From assembly GCA_016716605.1 (NCBI GenBank), contig JADJWA010000001.1, positions 2,587,001-2,651,000 on the forward strand: a DNA stretch of 64,000 nt. The letters run 5' to 3'. This DNA comes from Flavobacteriales bacterium (GTDB taxonomy: Bacteria > Bacteroidota > Bacteroidia > Flavobacteriales_F > PHOS-HE28). The stretch's first letter is position 1, and each line of letters begins with the position of its first letter. The translations under genes and the position numbers were made by a program. The notes beneath the pieces are model-generated. The model was not told where the DNA came from, did no database searches, and was given only the letters and a program-made list of their open reading frames with translations. This document shows, in pieces, positions 8,312-17,658 of this stretch.

Positions 8312-9892
8312 CTACCGCACACCCGAGAACAGCCGCTTCCAGCGTATGCCCGTCTCGGGATCCTTGGTGAACCACACCAGCACCGCCTTGCCCACCACGT
8401 GATCGAAGGGCACGAAGCCCCAGAATCGGCTGTCCTGGCTACGGTGCCGGTTGTCGCCCATGAGCCAGTAGTAGTCCTGGGCGAAGGTGTAGCTGCTGGC
8501 GGGCTGGCCGTCGATGAGGATCCGGCCACCGCTCACCTCGAGGTCGTGGCCTTCATACACATCGATGATGCGGCGGTAGATCGGCAGGTTCTCCAGCGTG
8601 AGCTGCACGGTGGCGCCTTGCTTCGGGATCCAGATCGGGCCGAAGTTGTCCTCGCTCCAGTCAAAGCGCTTATCGTTCGGGAAGATGGGCAGCTTGTTCC
8701 CGCGTGCGGCACCGCGCGGATTGTCCTGCCGCTCCAGGGCTGTGAAGTAGGGGTTGTTGGCCTCTAGCGCTTTCACCTGTGCGTTGGAGAGGGCCACGTT
8801 CACGGGTTCACCAGCCACGGGCCGCTCGCCATTCTGCAAGGAGAACGATCCCATGTCGCCGATGCCGATGTCGTCGCGCTCCTTCATCATCGTCTGGGTG
8901 CGCTCACCGTAGTTCACCTTGAAGGTGGTGTTGTAGCTGAACTGCGCCTGCTCGGGCCAGGTCTCCTTCACGCCATTCACGTGCACGAATCCATTGCGCA
9001 CCTCCAGTGAATCTCCGGCGATGGCCACGCAGCGCTTGATATAGTTCTCGCGCTTGTCTATGGGCCGCACGAGCAGGCCGCCCATGGGCATGTTCACCAC
9101 GCCGCCATCCACGCGGTTCGCGATCCGAGTGTTCGGGTCGCTCACCTTCTTGCGCCCCATGTCGCGCACGAGCTGGTAATAGCTCTGGTTCTGCACGTTG
9201 GCCACCACGGTGTCCCCTTCGGGGAAGTTGAACACCATGGCATCGCCGCGCTGGGGCTTGCCGAAGCCCGGCAGCCTGCGGTAGGGCTGCGAGAACCAGT
9301 TCACGAATGAGGGCGTGCTCGCGGTGAGCGGCATGGTGTGGTGCGTGAAAGGGAAGGTGAGCGGCGTCATGGGCAGGCGTGGGCCGTAGCTGAGCTTGCT
9401 CACGAAGAGATAGTCGCCCACCAGCAGGCTCTTCTCCATCGATGGCGTGGGGATGGTGAAGGCCTCGAAGGTGTAGGTGCGGAACACCGTGGCCACGATC
9501 ACCGCGAAGAGGATGGCATCGCCCCATTGCTCGAAGAGATTCCGCTTGCGCTTCTCCGGCGGTATCGGGCCGATGTAGGCGTCCTTCGAGAAGATGGTCT
9601 CCGGCACCTTCCACCAGGGCAGGAAGGTCATGAGCGCATACTCCTTGTAATTGCGCCGGCCGAGCACGATGGAGATGTTCACGTTCATGATGATGAACAT
9701 GAGCAGGTTCACGCCCGGCACGATGAAGAGCACGATCCACCACCAGGGCTTGCCCGTGATCTTCAGCCACACAAGGATGTTGTATCCCGGGACGAATCCG
9801 GCCCACGCAGGCTTACCGGCCTTCTGGAAGAGCTTCCACAGGCTGGCCATCAGCACCAGGAAATAGCCGTAGAGGAAGAGGTAGGGGATCAA
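8312..9892 (-). CDS. lepB: Signal peptidase I (S26) with extra N-terminal membrane domain
   Basis: 526 residues, longer than classic LepB. The first about 100 residues are a separate membrane domain (YLFLYGYFLVLMASLWKLF, WWIVLFIVPGVNLLMFII) of the DUF5684 type. The S26 domain follows, with catalytic Ser151 in TIPTPSMEKSLLVGD, Lys286 in NYIKRCVAIAGDSLEV, and GDNRHRSQDSRFWGFVPFDHVVG near the C-terminus. A roughly 130-residue insert between the catalytic boxes is usual for Bacteroidota LepB. The order DUF5683-dapB-lepB-lepB is a conserved block. The short gap after dapB suggests shared transcription. Confidence 0.93.
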   Translation of the reverse strand: MIPYLFLYGYFLVLMASLWKLFQKAGKPAWAGFVPGYNILVWLKITGKPWWWIVLFIVPGVNLLMFIIMNVNISIVLGRRNYKEYALMTFLPWWKVPETIFSKDAYIGPIPPEKRKRNLFEQWGDAILFAVIVATVFRTYTFEAFTIPTPSMEKSLLVGDYLFVSKLSYGPRLPMTPLTFPFTHHTMPLTASTPSFVNWFSQPYRRLPGFGKPQRGDAMVFNFPEGDTVVANVQNQSYYQLVRDMGRKKVSDPNTRIANRVDGGVVNMPMGGLLVRPIDKRENYIKRCVAIAGDSLEVRNGFVHVNGVKETWPEQAQFSYNTTFKVNYGERTQTMMKERDDIGIGDMGSFSLQNGERPVAGEPVNVALSNAQVKALEANNPYFTALERQDNPRGAARGNKLPIFPNDKRFDWSEDNFGPIWIPKQGATVQLTLENLPIYRRIIDVYEGHDLEVSGGRILIDGQPASSYTFAQDYYWLMGDNRHRSQDSRFWGFVPFDHVVGKAVLVWFTKDPETGIRWKRLFSGVR

Positions 9893-9974
9893 TGTGGAGA
9901 GGTTGAAGGTTTACTGATGGTTGCGGGTCGTGAAATCAAGCGTTGGCCTTCCGGGCCGAACTGCCGTATTCCGA

Positions 9975-10733
9975 TCATTGTTTCAGATCCAGCGCATCGT
10001 CCATGGTGAAGAGGCCCTTGCGATCCCGGAGCCATTCAGCCGCGATCACCGCGCCCGAGGCGAAGCCGTTGCGGTTGAAGGCCTCATGCGTGATGGTGAT
10101 ACGGTCGTTGGCGCTGGCCCATGTCACGCTGTGCTTGCCGGGGACCTCGCCGGTGCGTTCGCTGGAAATAAGGAGCGGGGCTGGCGAGACCGATTCGCTC
10201 TGCCTGTTCTTCGGCAAGGCAGGCTCGCGGTGAGCGTGATTGCCATCGAGCTCCCAACCGCTGTAGCGCTGCGTGCGCAGGTCGATGTCGGTGGCGAGGG
10301 TGATGGCCGTGCCGCTGGGCGCGTCGAGCTTGTGGATGTGGTGCACCTCGTCGATACGGGCGGCGTAGCCCGACTGCTTATCCATGAGTGCGGCCAGCTG
10401 CCGGTTCACGCGGAAGAAGAGGTTGACGCCGATGCTGAAGTTGCTGGCCCATAGCAAGGAGCCTTGGTATTCATCCACGAGGCGGCGCACCTCAGGGAGC
10501 TTGTCGTACCAGCCTGTGGTGCCCACGATCACGGGCACGCCCATCTCCAAGCAGAGCCGCATGTTCGCCAACGCCTGGTCGGGCTTGCTGAACTCGATGG
10601 CCATATCGGCACCGCTCGGCGCCGCACCCGAACTCGCCTTGGTCACGCGCAGCACCACCTCATGCCCACGTGCATGAGCGGCGGCCTCAATGGCCTTGCC
10701 CATCTTCCCGTAGCCGTAGAGTGCGATGCGCAT
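9975..10733 (-). CDS. dapB: 4-hydroxy-tetrahydrodipicolinate reductase
   Basis: 252 residues from the ATG at 10733 (MRIALYGYGKMGKAIE), which puts the NAD(P) motif at the very N-terminus as expected. The catalytic signature EVHHIHKLDAPSGTA carries the active-site His pair and Lys. GTTGWYDKLPEV and SNFSIGVNLFF are also family hallmarks. It reduces the cyclic intermediate of the lysine/diaminopimelate pathway, feeding peptidoglycan. An in-frame extension upstream is possible but would bury the nucleotide motif, so I reject it. It sits between DUF5683 and lepB. Confidence 0.95.
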   Translation of the reverse strand: MRIALYGYGKMGKAIEAAAHARGHEVVLRVTKASSGAAPSGADMAIEFSKPDQALANMRLCLEMGVPVIVGTTGWYDKLPEVRRLVDEYQGSLLWASNFSIGVNLFFRVNRQLAALMDKQSGYAARIDEVHHIHKLDAPSGTAITLATDIDLRTQRYSGWELDGNHAHREPALPKNRQSESVSPAPLLISSERTGEVPGKHSVTWASANDRITITHEAFNRNGFASGAVIAAEWLRDRKGLFTMDDALDLKQ

Positions 10734-10800
10734 GGTCAGGCGCCGAAAGTAACCGGACGCAGGCGAGGCCATGCCAAACAAGTGTGAACGGTGCCCAGCT

Positions 10801-11367
10801 TCAGCGCAGGGCCAGGGAAAGGCTGATGCCCGGAGCGCCCATAGCCGCTGTGGAGAGCGAGGGGCTGATGCTCGCGCTCAAGTCCCGCCCCACGTCGAAG
10901 CGCACGAAGTGGGCATCAACGCTGGCGTCCACCACGTTGAGCAGATAGACCGCCCCGAAGGCGATGTAGCTGAGGTCGCGCCAGCGGCGGTAGGTATCGC
11001 TGACCTTCAGCACTTGGCTGGAGCTGAAGCGGCCGTTGAATTCGTCGGTGGTTGTGGGGTCGCCGTCCACGATGGCGATGTAGGCATCCTTGTACCGGCG
11101 GTACTCACGGGTGTTCTCCTGGATGAAATACACGCAGGTGCCCAGCCCGGCCCAAGCGATCGGGGCCTTCCAGTATTTGCGGTTGTAGATCTGCCCGGCG
11201 CCGGGGGCCACCGCGCTGAGGATGCTCGCCGTGCGCGGCGAGTGCCGATGGCGCCAGGAGAGGGTGTCGCTCGATTGGGCCTTGGATGGCGTGCTCGCGG
11301 CCAGGGTGAGAAGCAGGGACAGGGGTAGGAGAGGAGCACGCTGGAGCACGGTGCAAAGTTGGCGCAT
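10801..11367 (-). CDS. DUF5683 domain envelope protein
   Basis: 188 residues from the ATG at 11367, which starts a signal peptide (LPLSLLLTLAASTPSKAQ). The conserved core SPRTASILSAVAPGAGQIYNRKYWKAPIAW is the DUF5683 hallmark, followed by a second hydrophobic helix (LSYIAFGAVYLLNVVDASVDAHF). Function is unknown. The gene usually sits between parB and dapB in Bacteroidota; parAB are not present here, so the block has been split from the chromosome-partition genes or the start is divergent. The SpoIIM-like gene begins 87 bp away on the other strand. Confidence 0.85.
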   Translation of the reverse strand: MRQLCTVLQRAPLLPLSLLLTLAASTPSKAQSSDTLSWRHRHSPRTASILSAVAPGAGQIYNRKYWKAPIAWAGLGTCVYFIQENTREYRRYKDAYIAIVDGDPTTTDEFNGRFSSSQVLKVSDTYRRWRDLSYIAFGAVYLLNVVDASVDAHFVRFDVGRDLSASISPSLSTAAMGAPGISLSLALR

Positions 11368-11454
11368 GCGAAGGCACGAATGGTCCTCGATGGTGCAGCG
11401 GTCGCCTGGTCGGCAGTCCATCCCATGCCCGGCTCCCCGTATGTTCGCCCACCC

Positions 11455-12432
11455 ATGCGCGAAGCGGCATTCATCAAGCGCAACCAGGCGAAATGGCAAC
11501 GCTTGGAGCAGAGCGTCAATGGCCTTGCGCAGCTCAGCGGCGATGAGGCCAGCGCGCTATACATCGAGCTGAGCGACGACCTGAGCTACGCGCGCACCTT
11601 CTATCCGCGCAGCGCCGTGGTGGGCTACCTCAATGGGCTCGCCCTGCGGCTGCACCACCACATCTATCGCAACAAGCGCGTGCCGCGCGGGCGCTTCATC
11701 ACCTTCTGGACCGAGGAAGTGCCTTCAGCCGTGTACGCGGCACGGCGCGAGCTCCTGCTTTCCTTCGCGGTATTCGCCGTGGCGGTGCTGATCGGCGCGG
11801 TGAGCACGGCGCACGATGAGACCTTCCCGCGCTTGATCCTCGGCGACTACTACGTGGACATGACCCTCGATAACATCCGCCAAGGCCGCCCGATGCACGT
11901 ATATGCCGATGAGGACGGATCGCTGATGTTCATCTACATCACCATCAACAACATCAAGGTCTCTCTCACGGCCTTCGTGGCCGGGATCTTCCTGAGCGTC
12001 GGGGCCATCTTCATCCTGCTGCGCAACGGCATCATGCTCGGCGCATTCCAGTATTTCTTCCACGAGCAAGGGGTGCTGCGCGAGAGCGTGCTCACCATCT
12101 GGGTGCATGGCACGCTGGAGATCTCGGCCATCATCATCGCGGGCGGAGCGGGTCTCTGCATCGGCAACGCCTGGCTCTTCCCCGGCACCTACACGCGCGG
12201 CGAGAGCTTCCGGCGCGGTGCGAAGACCGGATTGAAGGTGGTGCTGGGCCTGGTGCCGGTCTTCATCCTCGCCGGATTCCTCGAGAGCTTCGTCACCCGG
12301 CATGCGCTCACCCTGCGGCCTTGGGTGGCCAGTACCATCATCCTAGGATCGCTCGCGTGGGTGATCTGGTATTTCATCATCCTTCCTTACCATGCACACC
12401 GGCGAACCCTTTCAGCTGCGCAAGGCGCGTGA
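11455..12432 (+). CDS. Stage II sporulation protein M-like membrane protein (COG1300)
   Basis: 325 residues. The N-terminal helical part (REAAFIKRNQAKWQRLE...LYIELSDDLSYART) and later membrane segments (LLSFAVFAVAVLIGAV, NNIKVSLTAFVAGIFLSVGAIFILLRNGIMLGAF, LTIWVHGTLEISAIIIAGGAGL) match the SpoIIM/COG1300 family, which in non-sporulating bacteria is linked to MoxR operons. The ATG at 11455 starts the conserved MREAAF. It is the first gene of a six-gene run in which neighbours overlap or nearly abut, so a single transcript is likely. The exact role in non-sporulators is not known. Confidence 0.88.
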   Translation: MREAAFIKRNQAKWQRLEQSVNGLAQLSGDEASALYIELSDDLSYARTFYPRSAVVGYLNGLALRLHHHIYRNKRVPRGRFITFWTEEVPSAVYAARRELLLSFAVFAVAVLIGAVSTAHDETFPRLILGDYYVDMTLDNIRQGRPMHVYADEDGSLMFIYITINNIKVSLTAFVAGIFLSVGAIFILLRNGIMLGAFQYFFHEQGVLRESVLTIWVHGTLEISAIIIAGGAGLCIGNAWLFPGTYTRGESFRRGAKTGLKVVLGLVPVFILAGFLESFVTRHALTLRPWVASTIILGSLAWVIWYFIILPYHAHRRTLSAAQGA

Positions 12433-13282
12433 TTTCGGACAGATCTTCTCGGACACCTTCGCTTTCCTGCGGCAGGAGTGGCGGCCGCTGCTTCGTGCCA
12501 TCGCACTGATCGGATTGCCTGTTGGATTGATCGGCGGCTTCCTGTCCGGCGATGCGCTTGCTGGCGTGCAGCATTTCCAGATCAGGGCCGAAAGCGATCC
12601 GGAAGGCGCATTGGCCTTGCTCGGATCCAGCATGATCGGCCTGGTGCCCGGCATGCTGCTCTTGATGGCCGCTTGGGCCCTCGTGGTAGCGATGGCGCAT
12701 GAATACCTGCGCGCGTACCACCTCGGCGAGCATCAGGTGCTCAGTTCAGGCGACATCATCAAACGCGGCCTCGCGCAGATCGGCCCCTACCTCGGCGCGA
12801 GCCCGCTCTCCGGGCTGCTCGTGCTGCTCGGCCTGATCCTGTGCGTGCTGCCTGCGATCTATCCAGCCACCGTGCTCTCGCTCGTCTTGGCCGCGCATGC
12901 CATTGAGCGCACCGGAGGGGCAGGGTCGCTGAGCCGGTCGAATCAATTGGTGAGCGGTGATTTCTGGCCCACGCTGGGGCTCGCGATCGTGATGGTCATC
13001 ATCAAGTCCATCATTGATCAAGTGCTGGTCCTGCCCTTCACCATCGCAGGCCTGGTGATCGGCGTGAATGCCGGACTGGAATCGGCCACGGGCGGCGGCC
13101 CTTTGGAATTGCCGGCGTGGATCAGCGCCTTCAATGCGGTCAGCACGGCGGTGCAATGGTGCGTGCAGATGCTCACCTACCCGGTGATCGCGGTCGCCTA
13201 TATGCTGAAGTACTTCAGCCGCGTGGAAGAGACCGAGGGCATCGGGCTCAAGGAGAAGATCGCGGGCTTCGATCAGGTGTAG
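12392..13282 (+). CDS. Polytopic membrane protein of the MoxR-associated operon
   Basis: 296 residues with about six hydrophobic segments (LLRAIALIGLPVGLIGGFL, MIGLVPGMLLLMAAWALVVAMA, PLSGLLVLLGLILCVLPAIYPATVLSLVLAAHAI, LGLAIVMVIIKSIIDQVLVLPFTIAGLVIGV). The N-terminus is soluble (QLRKARDFGQIFSDTFAFLRQEW), as in proteins usually found between SpoIIM and DUF4129 genes in Bacteroidota. It overlaps the SpoIIM-like gene by 41 bp and is followed 3 bp later by DUF4129, so it is translationally linked. No catalytic motif is seen. Confidence 0.82.
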   Translation: MHTGEPFQLRKARDFGQIFSDTFAFLRQEWRPLLRAIALIGLPVGLIGGFLSGDALAGVQHFQIRAESDPEGALALLGSSMIGLVPGMLLLMAAWALVVAMAHEYLRAYHLGEHQVLSSGDIIKRGLAQIGPYLGASPLSGLLVLLGLILCVLPAIYPATVLSLVLAAHAIERTGGAGSLSRSNQLVSGDFWPTLGLAIVMVIIKSIIDQVLVLPFTIAGLVIGVNAGLESATGGGPLELPAWISAFNAVSTAVQWCVQMLTYPVIAVAYMLKYFSRVEETEGIGLKEKIAGFDQV

Positions 13283-13285
13283 CGG

Positions 13286-13984
13286 ATGCGGGCGCTCTCG
13301 CTGCTCATCGGGCTCTTGCTGGCGGTTGCCCCGGCCTTCGCCAACGCGCCTGCCGACAGCCTGGCACCCGATGAGCGCCCGGAGATGCGGTCATTCAGCG
13401 CTGAGCGGATCGATGCGCTGCGCGCCGAGATCGACTACGACACCGACCTGCGCCGGGCACCGAGCCTCTGGGACCGCTTCAAGCAATGGCTCTTCGACTG
13501 GCTGCAGCGCATCCTGGGCACCAAGGCCGGCGGCTTCGTCATCGATAACCTCATCTACCTGATCAGCCTCCTGGCCATCATCACCGCCATCGTGGTGCTG
13601 AGCCGCAACGGCCTGCGCAACATCTTCCACGGCGCGCCGCGAAGCGTTGGGCAGGTGACCAGTGCCGATGAGGACATCAGGGAGATGGACCTTCCGGCGC
13701 TGATCGCTCAGGCCGAGGAAGCGGCGGACTGGCGCGGCGCCATCCGCCTGCATTACCTGCAGGTGCTGCGCAAGCTGGTGGATCAGGGCCTGCTCAACTG
13801 GAGCCCTGAGCGCACCGACCGCGATTACATGCGGCAGCTGAAGGATCCTGCGATGCGCGCGCGCTTCGCGAATGCCGCGCTCATCTTCCAATGGGTTTGG
13901 TACGGCCATGCCGAAGTGGACCGCGAGCGCTACGCCTCGTTCCGGCGGCCCTTCGTTGAATTCGAGCAAGCACCGGCGCGATGA
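13286..13984 (+). CDS. DUF4129 domain membrane protein
   Basis: 232 residues: signal peptide (LLIGLLLAVAPAFANA), an acidic linker, one membrane segment (NLIYLISLLAIITAIVVLS), and a cytosolic C-terminal domain (LIAQAEEAADWRGAIRLHYLQVLRKL...NWSPERTDRDYMRQL...FQWVWYGHAEVD) that is the DUF4129 signature. It starts 3 bp after the preceding stop and overlaps the next start by 4 bp (ATGA). Members accompany MoxR ATPases and DUF58 proteins; the operon is thought to act in assembly or quality control of envelope complexes, but this is an inference from context. Confidence 0.88.
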   Translation: MRALSLLIGLLLAVAPAFANAPADSLAPDERPEMRSFSAERIDALRAEIDYDTDLRRAPSLWDRFKQWLFDWLQRILGTKAGGFVIDNLIYLISLLAIITAIVVLSRNGLRNIFHGAPRSVGQVTSADEDIREMDLPALIAQAEEAADWRGAIRLHYLQVLRKLVDQGLLNWSPERTDRDYMRQLKDPAMRARFANAALIFQWVWYGHAEVDRERYASFRRPFVEFEQAPAR

Positions 13985-15171
13985 ACCGATTCGAGAAACG
14001 GCTGCTGATCGGGCTGGGAACGCTGATCCTGCTGCTGGCCGTGCTCGAATCGCTCGCCCCCAAGCCGATGGATTGGTCATGGTCGTTCTCGAGGCACCAC
14101 AAGTCGCCATACGGCGCCAAGCATCTCTACGAGCGCCTGCCCGACCTCTTCCCCGAGGTTCGCGCCCTCACCGACCCGCTCGTGACCACGGCGGATGGCC
14201 GCTTGTACGATGAGCTTCCAGTGAGTGAACCGGTGAATCATGTGCTGATCAACGACCACATCGCCATCGATGGATACGCCGCTGAGCGATTGCTGGCCAT
14301 GGTGGAACTGGGCGATCACATGTTCCTGTCAGCGCATTGGTTCGGCAATGACCTGGCTGATACGCTCCGAGTCGGGGTGGCGCAGGATTTCGGCATCCGG
14401 GAGGATACCTGCGACATCCGCTTCGTGGGCGAGCACCGCATGGCTAACGGCGTGTTCCGCTTCGCGCGCGGCTTTCCCGGCGCGCACTTCACCAGCTACG
14501 ACACGGCACGCACGCGCGTGGTGGCCGTCGATGGCGCCTCTCGTCCCGTGCTGCTGCACATGACCTGGGGCGATGGCCGCATCGTGCTCTGCAGCGCACC
14601 GCTCGCCTTCACCAACTACAACCTGCTGAAGGACCGCAACGCGCAGTTCGCTGCTGCGGCGCTGAGCCTGTTGCCGCCGCGTCCGCTGTGGTGGGATGAG
14701 TATCAGAAGGCCGGCCGCAGGGAGAACACCTCGCTTTTCCGCTTCATCCTGAGCCAGCCAGGGCTCAAATGGGCCTACTACCTCGCGCTCATCCTGCTCC
14801 TGCTCTTCGCACTGGTGTATGTGCGCCGCCAGCAGCGTGCCATTCCGGTGATCGAGCCGCCGCGCAACGCCAGCCGCGAGCTCGCGGATACCATCGGCCG
14901 CTTGTACTGGCACAAGGGCGATCATGCCGGCATCGCGCGCTCGCTCATCCAGCATTTCAAGGAGGACATGCGCGCGCGCACCTACCTGCGCGCCTTCACG
15001 TACGATGATGAGTCCATCCGGCACCTGGCCACCAAGGCCGGCATGCCCACGGATGAGATGGGCCGTCGCCTGAGAGCGCTTGAGCGCGTCGAGGCCGCGC
15101 CGCACCTGAGCGAAGCCGATCTCCTCGCCTTGAGCAACGAACTTCACGATCTCCGCAAACGCATCCCCTGA
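13981..15171 (+). CDS. DUF4350 domain membrane protein
   Basis: 396 residues. An N-terminal membrane anchor (RLLIGLGTLILLLAVLESLAP) is followed by the periplasmic DUF4350 domain (SPYGAKHLYERLPDLFPEVRAL...NHVLINDHIAIDGYAAERLLAMVELGDHMFLSAHWF), a second membrane segment (YYLALILLLLFALVYV) and a cytosolic helical tail. DUF4350 resembles glutamine-amidotransferase-like folds and has no known activity. It overlaps the DUF4129 gene by 4 bp and the MoxR start follows 3 bp after its stop. Codon use and context point to one operon with its neighbours. Confidence 0.88.
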   Translation: MNRFEKRLLIGLGTLILLLAVLESLAPKPMDWSWSFSRHHKSPYGAKHLYERLPDLFPEVRALTDPLVTTADGRLYDELPVSEPVNHVLINDHIAIDGYAAERLLAMVELGDHMFLSAHWFGNDLADTLRVGVAQDFGIREDTCDIRFVGEHRMANGVFRFARGFPGAHFTSYDTARTRVVAVDGASRPVLLHMTWGDGRIVLCSAPLAFTNYNLLKDRNAQFAAAALSLLPPRPLWWDEYQKAGRRENTSLFRFILSQPGLKWAYYLALILLLLFALVYVRRQQRAIPVIEPPRNASRELADTIGRLYWHKGDHAGIARSLIQHFKEDMRARTYLRAFTYDDESIRHLATKAGMPTDEMGRRLRALERVEAAPHLSEADLLALSNELHDLRKRIP

Positions 15172-15174
15172 ACC

Positions 15175-16221
15175 ATGACCGACGAACACGCCCCCTACCT
15201 GCCGCCGGCCGATCCCGGCCCGATCACTGCCAGCGCCGATGGCAGCGCGCCCGCCTCCTTCGCCCCGCATGTGCCGCTCACCGAATTGCAGCTCGCCACC
15301 GACCGCCTGCGCCAGGAGGTGCGCAAGGTGATCGTGGGCCAGGAAGAAGTCGTTGAGCTGTTGCTGATCGCGCTGCTCAGCGATGGACACGTGCTCATCG
15401 AGGGCGCGCCAGGACTGGCGAAGACGCTGATGGCGAAACTGCTCGCGCGCTGCGTGCGCACCGGTTTCTCGCGTGTGCAGTTCACCCCTGATCTCATGCC
15501 CAGCGACCTGATCGGCACCAGCGTCTTCGACCCGCGAACCACCGCCTTCGAGTTCCGTCCCGGCCCCATCTTCAGCAACATCGTGCTCGTGGATGAGATC
15601 AACCGCGCGCCTGCCAAGACGCAGAGCGCGCTCTTCGAGGCGATGGAGGAACGGCAGGTCACCGTGGACGGCCGCACCTATCCGTTGGCACCGCCCTTCA
15701 TGGTAGTGGCCACGCAGAATCCCATCGAGCAGGAAGGCACCTACCGCTTGCCGGAAGCGCAGCTCGACCGTTTCTTCTTCAAGCTGAATGTCGGCTATCC
15801 GACCGTGGAGGACGAGACCGCGATCCTCATGCGTGCGCAGCAAGGCCGTGAACTGCTCAGCGCCGATGCCATCATCCCGGTGATCGGCCCCGATGAACTG
15901 GAACGCGCACGCTGGCTCACGCGCCAGGTGCGCTGCGAGGAGAAACTCTTGCGTTACATCGCCGCCATCGTCGATCGCACGCGCCACGATGGCTCCTTGA
16001 TGCTCGGCGCATCGCCGCGTGCATCGCTCGCCATCCTCAGTGCATCACGCTCCAGCGCTGCCGTTTCGGGCCGTGACTTCGTGACGCCAGAGGATGTGCA
16101 GGCCATGGCCCCCCATGTGCTCCGTCACCGCGTGCAGCTCACGCCCGAGCGCGAGATGGAAGGGCTCAGCCCCGACCAGGTGGTGCAGCAGCTCGTGAAG
16201 CAGATTGAAGTGCCGCGCTAG
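15175..16221 (+). CDS. MoxR-family AAA+ ATPase
   Basis: 348 residues. After a Pro/Ala-rich N-terminus come VIVGQEEVVELLLIALL, Walker A GAPGLAKT (K83), FTPDLMPSDLIG, Walker B VLVDEINRAPAKTQSALFEAMEE, VVATQNPIEQEGTYRLPEAQLDRFFFK and the sensor-2 region GASPRASLAI. This is a complete MoxR-type AAA+ module. MoxR ATPases act as chaperones or metal-insertion factors, generally together with DUF58 proteins. The DUF58 gene begins one base after its stop, which supports a working pair here. Confidence 0.95.
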   Translation: MTDEHAPYLPPADPGPITASADGSAPASFAPHVPLTELQLATDRLRQEVRKVIVGQEEVVELLLIALLSDGHVLIEGAPGLAKTLMAKLLARCVRTGFSRVQFTPDLMPSDLIGTSVFDPRTTAFEFRPGPIFSNIVLVDEINRAPAKTQSALFEAMEERQVTVDGRTYPLAPPFMVVATQNPIEQEGTYRLPEAQLDRFFFKLNVGYPTVEDETAILMRAQQGRELLSADAIIPVIGPDELERARWLTRQVRCEEKLLRYIAAIVDRTRHDGSLMLGASPRASLAILSASRSSAAVSGRDFVTPEDVQAMAPHVLRHRVQLTPEREMEGLSPDQVVQQLVKQIEVPR

Positions 16222-16222
16222 A

Positions 16223-17557
16223 ATGCTCCATCGGCTGCGCAGCATCTTCCTCACCCGCCGCTTCTTCGGGATCAGCTGGGCCTTGGTGCTGCTCTTCGTG
16301 CTGGGCTGGGCGTGGGATCCACTGCTGGTGGCGGCGAAACTCTGCGCGCTGACCTTCACGCTCGCGCTGGTTGCCGAGCTCTTCCTCTTGTTCGGCCCCC
16401 GCTCCGGCCTGCACGGCGCGCGGCGCACCTACGACCGCTGGAGCAACGGCGATCAGAATCCGGTGACCATCGAACTCGAGAGCGGCTACGGCATCCCCAT
16501 GCGGCTGCGCGTGCTGGATGAGCTGCCGCACCAGTTCCAGAAGCGCGACCTTGAATTCACAGGAAGCATCGGCGCCTGGTCGAAGCGCGCATTCAGGTAC
16601 GATGTGCGTCCTGTGCAGCGGGGCGTTTACCGCTACGGCGACATCAACATTTTGGTGAGCAGCGTGCTCGGGCTGATGGAGCGCCGCTTCGTGCTCGATG
16701 CGGATAAGGAAGTGGCCGTGTACCCGAGCTACCTGCAACTGCGCAAGTACGAGTTGCTCGCCATCAGCAACCGGCTCACGCTCGCGGGCATCAAGCGCAT
16801 CCGCCGCGTGGCGCACCAGAGCGAATTCGAGCGGATCAAGGAATACGTGCCCGGCGACGACCGCCGCACCGTGAACTGGAAGGCCAGCGCGCGCCGCGGC
16901 CGCTTGATGGTGAACCAGTACCAGGACGAGAAGGCGCAGCAGGTCTTCTCACTGATCGACACCGGCCGCGTGATGAAGATGCCCTTCGAGGGACTGAGCC
17001 TGCTGGATTACGCTATCAATGCCTCACTGGTGATCAGCAGCATCGCCATGCGCAAGGAGGACCGCGCGGGCCTGCTCACCTTCAGCAATACACCCCACGA
17101 CTTCGTGCGCGCCAGCCGGCAGCGCGGCCACATGCAGCACATCCTGCAAGCCCTCTACGCCCAAGGCACCGACTACAAGGAGACCGACTTCGAGGCGCTG
17201 TTCATGGCCGTACGCCGCGAACTGCACCAGCGCAGCCTGCTGCTGCTCTACACCAACTACGAGAGCGCGCAGGCCATGCACCGCCAGCTGCCCTATCTGC
17301 AGCGGCTGGCGCGCCAGCACCTGGTGGTGCCCATCTTCTTCCTCAACACCGATCTCGAAGAGGACCTGCGCCACCTGCCCACCGATACGGAGCAGGTGTA
17401 CGTGCGCGCCATCGCCGAGAAAATGGTGCACGAGAAGCGCCTCATCGCGCGCGAGTTGGAGCAGCACGGCCTGCCCGCGATCCTCTGCCGCCCGCAGGAC
17501 CTCACCGTGAACGTGATCAACCGGTATCTGGAGATCAAGGCGAGGGGGATGCTGTAG
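16223..17557 (+). CDS. DUF58 domain protein (MoxR partner)
   Basis: 444 residues from the ATG at 16223, one base after the moxR stop. Two hydrophobic segments near the N-terminus (GISWALVLLFVLGWAW, LCALTFTLALVAELFLLF) are followed by a beta-rich region and the DUF58 core IKEYVPGDDRRTVNWKASAR and GRLMVNQYQDEKAQQVFSLIDTGRVM, then a von Willebrand A-like fold. Last gene of the operon. Its final 75 bp, which encode the last 24 residues and the stop, are repeated at 23691-23765, the far side of the T9SS-gene segment. See the separate repeat entries. Confidence 0.92.
   Translation: MLHRLRSIFLTRRFFGISWALVLLFVLGWAWDPLLVAAKLCALTFTLALVAELFLLFGPRSGLHGARRTYDRWSNGDQNPVTIELESGYGIPMRLRVLDELPHQFQKRDLEFTGSIGAWSKRAFRYDVRPVQRGVYRYGDINILVSSVLGLMERRFVLDADKEVAVYPSYLQLRKYELLAISNRLTLAGIKRIRRVAHQSEFERIKEYVPGDDRRTVNWKASARRGRLMVNQYQDEKAQQVFSLIDTGRVMKMPFEGLSLLDYAINASLVISSIAMRKEDRAGLLTFSNTPHDFVRASRQRGHMQHILQALYAQGTDYKETDFEALFMAVRRELHQRSLLLLYTNYESAQAMHRQLPYLQRLARQHLVVPIFFLNTDLEEDLRHLPTDTEQVYVRAIAEKMVHEKRLIARELEQHGLPAILCRPQDLTVNVINRYLEIKARGML
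17483..17557 (+). repeat. 75-bp direct repeat, left copy (3' end of DUF58 gene)
   Basis: These bases, ending exactly at the DUF58 stop codon, recur in the same orientation at 23691-23765. I count one difference (G at 17548, T at 23756). The sequences diverge immediately outside both ends of the repeat. The two copies bracket the pair of T9SS-secreted proteins. Confidence 0.95.
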
Positions 17558-17658
17558 AGGTGGCGAAGCCCTCCAAATACCGCTCCTCGTTTTGTTAGAT
17601 CATTGTTGAAGAAGGAGGATAAAGGCATGCTAGGTTCACCTCACCAAAACTCCCTGCC

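Noticed and set aside
14329..15987. 552-codon minus-strand open frame
   Set aside because: Antisense to the DUF4350 and MoxR genes, which have full domain signatures.
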